A stretch of DNA of 44,441 bases from DASVEG01 sp035540495 (lineage in GTDB: Bacteria; Actinomycetota; Acidimicrobiia; Acidimicrobiales; CADCTF01): NCBI GenBank assembly GCA_035540495.1, contig DATLGL010000003.1, forward strand, positions 1-44,441. The letters are read 5' to 3'. Below the pieces are notes generated by a model. It saw only the letters and a list, made by a program, of their open reading frames with translations, made no database searches and was not told the DNA's origin. Position numbers and translations under genes: made by a program. Shown piece after piece: positions 16,745-23,798 of this stretch (positions within the stretch are counted from its first letter, which is position 1; each line of letters opens with the position of its first letter).

Positions 16745-18373
16745 GTGACCTCCCGCGAGGAGTGGCAGCAGGCGTTCGAATCGTCGCCGATCCGCGACGA
16801 CCTCTACGAGACGCTCAGCGGCGTGCCGCTCGAGCCCGTCTACGGGCCGGACGACGGCGAGTTCCCGGGCCAGTACCCGTACACGCGGGGCCCGTACGCG
16901 TCGATGTACCGGTCGAAGCTCTGGACGATGCGGATGTTCGCCGGCTTCGGCACGGCGGAAGACACCAACGCCCGGTTCAAGGAGATCCTCCGCTCGGGCG
17001 GTACTGGCCTGTCGACGGCCTTCGACCTCCCGACGTTGATGGGCCGCGACTCCGACGATCCCCGCTGCCTCGGCGAGGTCGGCAAGGCGGGCGTCGCGAT
17101 CGACACCCTCGCCGACATGGAAGACCTGTTCGCGGACATCGACCTCGGGTCGGTGACCACGTCGATGACGATCAACTCGCCTGCGGCCATCGCTCTCGCG
17201 ATGTACGTCGCGGTCGCGGAGGAATCGGGGGTCGCCCGTCAGCAGCTCAGCGGGACGATCCAGAACGACATCCTCAAGGAGTACCAAGCCCAGAAGGAGT
17301 ACGTCTTCCCGCCCCGGCCGTCGATGCGGATCGTCACCGACATGATGCGGTTCTGCTCGGCGGAGATGCCGCGATGGCATCCGATCTCGATCTCCGGCTA
17401 CCACATCCGTGAGGCCGGATCGACGGCCGCGCAAGAGCTCGCGTTCACCCTGGCCAACGGGTTCGCCTACGTCGAGGCAGCCCAGCAGGCGGGCCTCGAC
17501 GTCGACGAGTTCGCCCCGCGGCTGTCGTTCTTCTTCAACTCCTACTGGGACTTCTTCGAGGAGATCGGCAAGTTCCGGGCGGCCCGCCGGATCTGGGCCA
17601 CGTGGTTGCGCGACCGCTACGGCGCGAAGAAGGAGCGGAGCCTGCAGCTCCGGTTCCACACCCAGACGGCCGGCGTCAGCCTCACCGCGCAGCAGCCCGA
17701 GCTGAACCTCGCGCGCGTCGCCATCCAGGCGCTCGCTGGCGTCCTCGGCGGCACGCAGTCGCTCCACACCGACGCCTACGACGAGGCGCTCGCCCTGCCG
17801 ACCGAGAAGGCCGCGCGCCTCGCGCTGCGGACGCAGCAGATGATCGCCCACGAGTCGGGCGTCGCTCACGTGGCGGATCCGCTCGGCGGCTCGCACTACG
17901 TCGAGTGGATGACCGACGAGATGGAGCGCCTGGCCACCGAGATCTTCGACCACCTCGACGAGCTCGGGAACGGGTCGATCCTCGAAGGCGTCTACGCCGG
18001 GATCGAGCAGGGCTGGTTCCAGGGCGAGATCACCAAGGCGGCGTACGAGGCGGAGCGCAAGGTCGTCAGCGGCCGCCGGATCGTCGTCGGCGTCAACCGC
18101 TACACCGAGGGCGACGACGAGCGGCCGCCGCTGCTGGCCATCGGGCCCGAGGTGGAGGACGCGCAGCTCAAGCGCCTGGCCGAGGTGAAGCGCCACCGCT
18201 CGTCGGAGGCCGTCGAGTCGATGCTCGACGCGCTGCGCGCGGCGGCGGCCGACCCGGCGGCGAACCTCATGCCCCCGATCCTCGACGCCGTCCGCGTGCA
18301 CGCCACGGTCGGCGAGATGATGGGTGCGATGGCCGACGTCTTCGGGCGCTGGTCGGAGGACGTCCGCCTGTGA
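16745..18373 (+). CDS. B12-dependent acyl-CoA mutase large subunit, isobutyryl-CoA mutase-like
   Basis: Substrate-binding TIM-barrel subunit of the methylmalonyl-CoA mutase family, 542 residues, with no cobalamin-binding DxHxxG domain, so it needs a separate small subunit that is not in this window. Conserved barrel motifs: PYTRGPYASMY, TMRMFAGFGTAEDTN, GTIQND, SGYHIREAG with His220. Numbered against P. shermanii MCM (constant offset of 24), MCM Tyr89 is Phe65 and Arg207 is Gln183, while Gln197 and His244 are conserved (Gln173, His220). Phe plus Gln is the pair known in isobutyryl-CoA mutase (IcmA Phe80/Gln198). The Ala at 92 speaks against 2-hydroxyisobutyryl-CoA mutase. A methylmalonyl-CoA name would probably be wrong. 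The MeaB chaperone gene lies about 9 kb away. Confidence 0.88.
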   Translation: MTSREEWQQAFESSPIRDDLYETLSGVPLEPVYGPDDGEFPGQYPYTRGPYASMYRSKLWTMRMFAGFGTAEDTNARFKEILRSGGTGLSTAFDLPTLMGRDSDDPRCLGEVGKAGVAIDTLADMEDLFADIDLGSVTTSMTINSPAAIALAMYVAVAEESGVARQQLSGTIQNDILKEYQAQKEYVFPPRPSMRIVTDMMRFCSAEMPRWHPISISGYHIREAGSTAAQELAFTLANGFAYVEAAQQAGLDVDEFAPRLSFFFNSYWDFFEEIGKFRAARRIWATWLRDRYGAKKERSLQLRFHTQTAGVSLTAQQPELNLARVAIQALAGVLGGTQSLHTDAYDEALALPTEKAARLALRTQQMIAHESGVAHVADPLGGSHYVEWMTDEMERLATEIFDHLDELGNGSILEGVYAGIEQGWFQGEITKAAYEAERKVVSGRRIVVGVNRYTEGDDERPPLLAIGPEVEDAQLKRLAEVKRHRSSEAVESMLDALRAAAADPAANLMPPILDAVRVHATVGEMMGAMADVFGRWSEDVRL

Positions 18374-18391
18374 CGGCAACCGGCTCGGGCT

Positions 18392-18424
18392 CGGGCTTCG
18401 GGGATTCGCTTGGGCCGAAGCCCG
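18392..18424 (+). terminator. Hairpin after the mutase gene
   Basis: CGGGCTTCGG (18392-18401) pairs perfectly with CCGAAGCCCG (18415-18424) around a 13-nt loop, 18 bases after the mutase stop and before the next promoter. Confidence 0.65.
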
Positions 18425-18430
18425 CGCTGG

Positions 18431-18436
18431 TAGGGT
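18431..18436 (+). promoter_or_regulatory. Candidate -10 box (TAGGGT) for a leaderless start
   Basis: TAGGGT ends 8 nt before the GTG at 18445 and directly follows the mutase hairpin. Confidence 0.45.
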
Positions 18437-18444
18437 GTCCGACC

Positions 18445-18762
18445 GTGCGAGTGGTGCGTTTCGCGATCGGAGCCTTCGTCGTCGCCGGGTCGTTGATGGC
18501 CGGCGCCGGGGCTGCGGCGGCGCAGACCACGACGACGATGCCTCCGGTCCGTTCGATTCCCGTGACCGGCGGCCAGACGGCGACCACGACGACCACCGCG
18601 CCCGCCGCTACCGGCGGGGAGACGGCCGCCGGCGGCGACCTCGCCGACACCGGCATCGCCGCCGACATGCTCGTGCCGTTCGGGTTCGCCCTCATCGGTG
18701 GTGGCGCGGTGATGCAGGCGGCGGCTCGTCGTCGTCCTCGCGACGCGTACGGCCTGCTCTAA
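18445..18762 (+). CDS. Small secreted protein with LADTG cell-wall sorting signal
   Basis: 105 residues with three visible parts. An N-terminal signal peptide (basic start, hydrophobic core, Ala-rich cleavage region ending AAAAQ near residue 27) is followed by a Thr/Pro/Gly-rich low-complexity segment (28-65). Then comes LADTG (66-70), a hydrophobic stretch (71-92) and a basic tail with RRRPR (95-99). LAxTG plus hydrophobic segment plus Arg tail is the sorting signal known for class E sortases of actinobacteria, so the product is probably anchored to the wall. There is no other domain. The GTG start is placed by the signal peptide and the TAGGGT box. Confidence 0.72.
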   Translation: MRVVRFAIGAFVVAGSLMAGAGAAAAQTTTTMPPVRSIPVTGGQTATTTTTAPAATGGETAAGGDLADTGIAADMLVPFGFALIGGGAVMQAAARRRPRDAYGLL

Positions 18763-18819
18763 GCCTTCTCTCTCTCGATTTCGCACGGGCGCGGCGCTCA
18801 GCGGGTAGACACTCGCGCC

Positions 18820-19479
18820 ATGAGCATGTGGTGTCCCGAATGCGGCGCTGAGTATCGCGAGGGCGTCGAGGTGTGCGCGGACGACGGCGCCACGCTCGTC
18901 GACACGCTTCCTGCCCGCGACGACGAGGAGTCGGAGGTCGTCATCTACGAGTTGGGCGACTGGCCCGACGAGCAGCGGGGCGCGCTGGAGCTGCGCCTGC
19001 AGGCCGAGGGGATCGAACATCAGTGGGAGGCGCCCACCGGTGCAGACGTCCAGCCGGGCTATGACCCCGGCCAGGACTCCGGGATCGGCACCGACCTCGT
19101 CGTCGGATCGCACGACGAGGACACCGTCGACCGGCTGCTCGACGAGATCGAGTTCCCCGACGCGCTCGAGGCGACGGACGATCTCGGCGACGACGACCCG
19201 ACCGACGACGAGGCCAGCTACGAGGCCATGTCGCACCTCTACGTCGCGGCCGACCGCCTGAAGGACGACGCCGGCGACCTCGCGCTCGCCGGCGAGTTCT
19301 TCGACGCGGCCGACGCCGCGCGTGCCGTGGCACCGCCCTTCGGGATCGACCCCGATGTCTGGCGGAAGGTGCAGGAGCTGTCGACCGCGATCGCGCAGGC
19401 CCTCGAGCAGGAGGCCGACGACGAGACGGTGCGGGCCAACGCGCAGGAGCTGCGCGACCTGCTCTTCGAGTTCGTGTAG
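18820..19479 (+). CDS. Zinc-ribbon-start acidic protein of unknown function
   Basis: 219 residues. The first 25 form a zinc-ribbon-like knuckle, CPECGAEYREGVEVCADDG, with Cys5, Cys8 and Cys19; the expected fourth Cys is replaced by Asp, so metal binding is uncertain. Residues about 38-105 look like a small alpha/beta domain (VVIYELGDWPDEQRGALELRLQAEGIEHQWE) of the kind often called a putative signal-transducing (DUF2007-like) module. The rest is very acidic and helical, ending in AQELRDLLFEFV. A TAGACA box lies 8 nt before the ATG. No enzymatic motif is seen. The family is not recognised with certainty. Confidence 0.75.
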   Translation: MSMWCPECGAEYREGVEVCADDGATLVDTLPARDDEESEVVIYELGDWPDEQRGALELRLQAEGIEHQWEAPTGADVQPGYDPGQDSGIGTDLVVGSHDEDTVDRLLDEIEFPDALEATDDLGDDDPTDDEASYEAMSHLYVAADRLKDDAGDLALAGEFFDAADAARAVAPPFGIDPDVWRKVQELSTAIAQALEQEADDETVRANAQELRDLLFEFV

Positions 19480-19493
19480 CTCGGCTGCTTGCG

Positions 19494-19499
19494 TAGCCT
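19494..19499 (+). promoter_or_regulatory. Candidate -10 box (TAGCCT) for a leaderless start
   Basis: TAGCCT ends 6 nt before the GTG at 19506, with no ribosome-binding site in between. Confidence 0.45.
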
Positions 19500-19505
19500 T
19501 CGGCG

Positions 19506-20213
19506 GTGCTCGTCGCGGAGCTCGAGATCCGCCACTCCCGCCCGTTCGCTCCGACTCGTCGGGTCGCGCTCGGGAAGTTGTGGCTGCCGACCGATCCCGC
19601 GCCGGGCCCGGGCGGCATCCTCCTGGCCGGGATCGTCGCAGCGGGCGTGAGCGCGCTCGAAGGCGAGGAGGAGATCCTCGACCGCATCGACGTCCTCCTC
19701 GACGATCTCGAAGCCGGGCGGCGTGTGATCCAGCCGCGAGTCCTCCACCGGTTCCAGGAGGACGTGCACGGTCTCGACCGGTCGCACCACCGGTTGGTCG
19801 CCGAGGGCGAGCGCCTCGAGCTGCAGGTCGACGATCACGGGTCGGTGCTCCCGCAGGTGCTCGGCGCGATGTACGCGGCGGCGCGGCTGTCGTACGTCGT
19901 GCGGGGGCAGGCGTTCCGTCTCCTGCGGAGAGCCACCCGCTGGACCGGAGGCATCGACGACCGGCTGGTGCACTTCCTCACGGGTGACGAAGCCGGCGCG
20001 TTCCGGAGGCGCGGCATCCACCACGACGAGCGGTGGGCGTTGACCACGCTCGGGTTCGCGAGCACCGCGGAGCCGGCGCGACGAGAGATCCAGCAGCGCT
20101 TCCGCGACCTCGTACGTGAGGCGCATCCCGACCACGGCGCCGACACCGAGGGTGCCGGCCAGCGGATGGTCGACTTGAGCGAAGCCCGGCGCATCCTCTT
20201 GGAATCCGCGTGA
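19506..20213 (+). CDS. J-domain protein with a novel N-terminal region
   Basis: 235 residues. The C-terminal 65 residues form a J domain: ALTTLGFASTAEPARREIQQ, then RFRDLVREAHPDHGAD with the diagnostic HPD at 207-209, and a final helix SEARRILL. J domains stimulate the ATPase of DnaK-type Hsp70s. The first 170 residues are unlike DnaJ (no Gly/Phe region, no zinc centre) and include AGIVAAGVSALEGEEEILDRIDVLLDDLEAG and an aromatic/basic segment around 125-150. It may be a specialised co-chaperone; the client is unknown. Its stop overlaps the next gene's GTG (GTGA). Confidence 0.78.
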   Translation: MLVAELEIRHSRPFAPTRRVALGKLWLPTDPAPGPGGILLAGIVAAGVSALEGEEEILDRIDVLLDDLEAGRRVIQPRVLHRFQEDVHGLDRSHHRLVAEGERLELQVDDHGSVLPQVLGAMYAAARLSYVVRGQAFRLLRRATRWTGGIDDRLVHFLTGDEAGAFRRRGIHHDERWALTTLGFASTAEPARREIQQRFRDLVREAHPDHGADTEGAGQRMVDLSEARRILLESA

Positions 20214-20752
20214 CGGCGCTGGTCCTCACGCCGGGGGCGAGCGCCACACGCGAACATCCGTCGCTGATCGCCATCGAGGAGGCCGTCAGTCCGCTCGGCG
20301 TCGAGGTCGTCCGGCTCGACCTGCCGAAGCGAGCCGACAAGGCGGCCGAGTTCGTCGCCGAGGAGGCTGCGCCGCTTCGCGAACGGCACCGGTCGGTGAT
20401 CCTCGGCGGACGGTCGTTCGGCGGACGCGTCTGCTCGATGGCCGTCGCCGACGGGTTCGACGCCGCTGCGCTCGTGCTGGTGAGCTATCCGCTCCACCCG
20501 CCCGGCAAGCCCGACCAGCTCCGCACCGCGCACCTCCCCCGGATCGAGGTTCCGTGCCTCTTCGTGTCGGGCACCCGTGACGCCTTCGCCACGCCGGCGG
20601 AGCTCGAGGAGCACACGGCGGTCATCGGCGGACCGGTGACGCACGTCTGGATCGACGGCGGCGACCACGGCCTGCGCCGCAAGGATCAGGAGGTCGCCGG
20701 CGCGGTCGCTCGCTGGGTCGAGTCTCTGCGCTTGCCCGACGCCTTGTCGTAG
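20210..20752 (+). CDS. Alpha/beta-hydrolase of the KANL3/Tex30-like type
   Basis: 180 residues, a compact alpha/beta hydrolase without a lid domain. The nucleophile elbow is GGRSFGGR with Ser69, the acid is in SGTRDAF (Asp124), and the histidine is in GGDHGLR (His153), in the right order and spacing. The sequence VILGGRSFGGRVCSMAV followed by LVLVSYPLHPPGKPDQLRTAHL is typical of the KANL3/Tex30-like bacterial hydrolases of unknown substrate. It is coupled to the J-domain gene through a GTGA overlap. Its last 67 bases overlap the convergent Wzz/BY-kinase gene. Confidence 0.85.
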   Translation: MTALVLTPGASATREHPSLIAIEEAVSPLGVEVVRLDLPKRADKAAEFVAEEAAPLRERHRSVILGGRSFGGRVCSMAVADGFDAAALVLVSYPLHPPGKPDQLRTAHLPRIEVPCLFVSGTRDAFATPAELEEHTAVIGGPVTHVWIDGGDHGLRRKDQEVAGAVARWVESLRLPDALS

Positions 20753-22173
20753 TACGACGGGCGCGGCGTCGGCTCGACGCGGTTCATCACCAGGCCGATC
20801 GGCTGCGCGCTCACCTGGCGCAGGTTCTCGACCAGGTTCCTCACCGCTCGCCGCTTGCTGTTCTGGGCGTCGACGACGACGAGGGTCGCGTCGCACTGCG
20901 ATGCGATCGCGAGAGCGTCGGCGAACAACCCGCCGGCTGGCGTGTCGACGACGACGAGCTCGGCCCAGGTCATCGCGTCGAGCGCGTCGCGGAAGGCTCG
21001 GCCTCCGAAGAGGCCTGCGGGATCGGCCACCGGCGCGCCGCTCGGGATGATCCGCATCCATCCCTCGATGACATGACCGGGCGTCTGCTCCGGTGACAGC
21101 GCGGCGCCGGGATCAGCGGTGGCGAGAGCCTCGCTCAGGCCGGGGGAGCGGGGGAGGTTGAGCCGGTCGTGGATCGAGGGGCGGCGCAGGTCGCCGTCGA
21201 TGACGACGACGGGTACGTCGAGCGCCGCGGCCTCACGTGCGAGGTTCAGGGCGACGAAGGTCTTGCCTGCGCCGGGGTCGACGCTGACGATCGCCAGGGT
21301 CCGCAGGCGCTCCGACGTCGACATGAACATCAGGCTCGTGCGCAGGGTCCGGAAGGCCTCCACGGCGTCGGCTCCGCCCGCTCGCGGGATCTGCGCGAGG
21401 ACCGGCAGCGAGGTGATGCGGGCCGCTTCCTCCGCCGGTCGCTCCGCGCTGAGCCGGTCGGACAGCGCCTCGATGACCAGGGCGACGATGGAGAACACGA
21501 GCAGCGCGGCGGCGAACGTCTCGAGCGCGTCGCGGGCCGGCGTCGGCTCCACCGGCTCGGTCGAGGCCCGCGCGGGCGACACGATCTCGATCGTGTCGAG
21601 CGGCCGCAGCCGCGCCGCGGTCAGGCCGCGTGTCAGCTCCTGGTAGCGGGCCACCAACGCGGTGCGGACGGGCGCGTCGGCGGCGAGGTCTCGCGACGAC
21701 AGCTGGCGCTCGACGTCGGCCGCCTCGTCGGCCAGCGGCTTGATCGTCGCCTCTCGCGCCTGCTGCTGGCGTTCGGCCACCCGCGCGACCAGCGCATCGG
21801 CGATGGCGGTGGCGAGCCGCTCGGCGCGGTCGGGCGATGGGCCCAGCGCGTGCACTTCGAGGAACCCTGCTTCGGTCGCCTCGGCCTCGATGCGATCACG
21901 AGCGTCGGAGGCCGACGCATCGATGTCTCCCGACTCCACCGCCCGGGCGACCACCGGGCGGGTCTCGGCCAGGTTCGCGTAGGTCTTGGCCAGCGCTTCT
22001 GCCGCCGCGGGCGAGCCGGCGTCGCCGGGCGTGACGGCGAGCAGCGCCGCGGCTTCGTACTCGTCGGGCGCCGTGCCGCTGCGGACGTACACGATCGCCG
22101 CGAGCACGAGCGCGACGCCGAGGATCCGCCACTTCCGCCGCCAGATCACGCGCAGGTACTCGGTCAGGCCCAT
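20686..22173 (-). CDS. Wzz chain-length regulator fused to BY-kinase-like ATPase
   Basis: 495 residues. The N-terminal half has the Wzz topology: membrane helices at about 15-31 and 217-237 flank an external region rich in helices. The cytoplasmic half is a BY-kinase/MinD-like P-loop domain: Walker A VDPGAGKT (298-305), Walker A' VVVIDGDLRRP (322-332) and Walker B LVVVDTP (Asp410). Such proteins control polymerisation and export of capsule or exopolysaccharide. The C-terminal tail has only one YY pair instead of a tyrosine cluster, so autophosphorylation may be limited. No polysaccharide glycosyltransferase lies alongside. It follows the MFS gene on the same strand after a short gap. Confidence 0.85.
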   Translation of the reverse strand: MGLTEYLRVIWRRKWRILGVALVLAAIVYVRSGTAPDEYEAAALLAVTPGDAGSPAAAEALAKTYANLAETRPVVARAVESGDIDASASDARDRIEAEATEAGFLEVHALGPSPDRAERLATAIADALVARVAERQQQAREATIKPLADEAADVERQLSSRDLAADAPVRTALVARYQELTRGLTAARLRPLDTIEIVSPARASTEPVEPTPARDALETFAAALLVFSIVALVIEALSDRLSAERPAEEAARITSLPVLAQIPRAGGADAVEAFRTLRTSLMFMSTSERLRTLAIVSVDPGAGKTFVALNLAREAAALDVPVVVIDGDLRRPSIHDRLNLPRSPGLSEALATADPGAALSPEQTPGHVIEGWMRIIPSGAPVADPAGLFGGRAFRDALDAMTWAELVVVDTPAGGLFADALAIASQCDATLVVVDAQNSKRRAVRNLVENLRQVSAQPIGLVMNRVEPTPRPSYYDKASGKRRDSTQRATAPATS

Positions 22174-22188
22174 TGCCGGACGGTCACG

Positions 22189-23739
22189 CTAGTGGGCGAC
22201 CTCCGGCGGGGGACGGTCCTCGGGGTTGAGGTCTTCGAGCTCTCGATGGGCCGTCTCCGGGTACGCGACGAGCACCAGGACGACCACCAGCGCAGGGCCG
22301 AGGGCGAGCAGAGCCATGATCGGCGCGAGCTCCGACTGTCGCCCGACGATCAGCGCGAGAACGAGCAGGCCGAGGACGCTGCCGATGCGTCCGAGGGCAC
22401 TGATGACACCGTTGGCGCGGCCGCGCAACGACGTCGGGAAGAGCTCCGGCCCGTAGACGCTGAGCGCGGGAACGGTCGCTGCTCCGACGATCGAGCCGAC
22501 CACCGACCACGCCCACACCGGCCAACCGGCCGAGAAGAACATCAGCACCGTTGCGCCGACGCCGCCGACGATCCCGACCGCCGCGACCACGCGACGGCCG
22601 CGGACGTCGGCGAGGCGGCCACCGGCGACGATCCCGAGCCCGCCCCACACGTTCGTCGCCACCGTGAACAGGCTGATCCGCGCGGCCGAGAACCCTCGCT
22701 CCCGCCGGAGGAAGACGTTCTGGTACTGAGCAGCCGGCCCCCAGAAGATGGCGAACAGGAAGGCGCTCGCAGCGAGCAACCAGAACCGACGGCCGTGGCT
22801 CGACAGCTTCACGTCGCGGTGCGGCGTGGTGAACCGACGACTCTCCGGCAACCGCTTGGCGCACACGGCGATCAACGGGATGCCCACCAGCGCGATCACG
22901 TAGACGATCCGCCAGCCGCGCGGGTCGAGGTCGGCGACCGGGAACACGGCGAGCGCCAGCGCGACGCCGAGCGCACCCGACACCGAGAGCAGACTCACGG
23001 CGTAGGCGCGTGATCCCGCCGGCATCTCTTCCGCTGCCATGACCCCGAGGAGGATCGCGACCGCGGTGATGCACCCGCGGGCGACGAGTTGGGTCGCTGT
23101 GAGGACGTGGACCGAGGGCGACAGCGCGCCCACCGCGGTCATCGCGCATCCGAGGTACAGCGAGAGCAGGGCGATGGAGCGGCGTCCTCGTCGATCGGCG
23201 AGGGTGACGAGGCCGAGGGCGACGACGATGTCGCCGCGCACCACGGCGAGGGCGAGGCTCTGAGCCTGCTCGGAGAAGCCGAGCTCCTCGCGAGCGAACT
23301 CGATGGTCTGCGTGAGGAGGACGCCCGGGTAGGCGGCGACCCCGGCCAGCGCGCACAGGCTGGCGAGCATCGCTGCGGCGCGGGTGTCGATCGCGTCGGG
23401 CGGCGCCCACCATGGGTGGCGGCCGGGGCGGCCGAGCCGAGCGAGGGCGCGCTCGTAGGGGATCGCGAAGAGCCAGCCGAAGAACGGGATCGCCAGCTCG
23501 TGCTCGACGACCTGGCGCACCTCGTGCGCATCGCTGCCTGCCGGCCGGACCTCGACCGTACGCCGGTAGTGCCCGACCGGGCCCCGCTCGGCGACGAAGA
23601 CGACGGAACCGTCGCCGTCGCCGGCTGCGCCGCCGTCCGCCGGTTCCCGCCGCTCGACGACGAGGCCGTCGCGCGGGGCGAGGATCTGCGCGAGGAGCCG
23701 GTCGTCGACCGTGGCCTTCGTCTCGCTTCTTCTGGCCAC
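22189..23739 (-). CDS. MFS transporter with a cytosolic N-terminal extension
   Basis: 516 residues. Residues about 125-500 form a 12-helix major facilitator with the sugar-transporter-type loop motifs LADRRGRRS and GRLADVRGRR in the two halves, and PELFPTSLRGRANG, PETAHRELEDLNPE near the end. The first 125 residues are soluble: a Gly/Asp-rich linker, then a segment with VFVAERGPVGHYRRTVEVRP and ELAIPFFGWLFAIPYERAL that is unlike standard MFS N-termini. The substrate is unknown. The start is a GTG at 23739; on this strand TAGGCT lies about 10 nt upstream. It is divergent from murA and probably co-transcribed with the Wzz/BY-kinase gene. Confidence 0.83.
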   Translation of the reverse strand: MARRSETKATVDDRLLAQILAPRDGLVVERREPADGGAAGDGDGSVVFVAERGPVGHYRRTVEVRPAGSDAHEVRQVVEHELAIPFFGWLFAIPYERALARLGRPGRHPWWAPPDAIDTRAAAMLASLCALAGVAAYPGVLLTQTIEFAREELGFSEQAQSLALAVVRGDIVVALGLVTLADRRGRRSIALLSLYLGCAMTAVGALSPSVHVLTATQLVARGCITAVAILLGVMAAEEMPAGSRAYAVSLLSVSGALGVALALAVFPVADLDPRGWRIVYVIALVGIPLIAVCAKRLPESRRFTTPHRDVKLSSHGRRFWLLAASAFLFAIFWGPAAQYQNVFLRRERGFSAARISLFTVATNVWGGLGIVAGGRLADVRGRRVVAAVGIVGGVGATVLMFFSAGWPVWAWSVVGSIVGAATVPALSVYGPELFPTSLRGRANGVISALGRIGSVLGLLVLALIVGRQSELAPIMALLALGPALVVVLVLVAYPETAHRELEDLNPEDRPPPEVAH

Positions 23740-23785
23740 GGCGGCGGGCAGCCTAACGGTGAGGGGGCGCAGCGAACGACGTGCA

Positions 23786-23791
23786 TACTCT
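23786..23791 (+). promoter_or_regulatory. Candidate -10 box (TACTCT) for leaderless murA
   Basis: TACTCT ends 7 nt before the murA ATG at 23799 and no ribosome-binding site is present. Confidence 0.5.
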
Positions 23792-23798
23792 CCGGCGT

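Noticed and set aside
16679..16745. Cobalamin riboswitch upstream of the B12-dependent mutase
   Set aside because: The divergent gap is only 45 bases and has no B12-box-like sequence.
16700..18379. Open frame continuing upstream of glpX on the minus strand
   Set aside because: The GlpX family N-terminus is at 16699; the extension is antisense to the mutase and has no family motif.
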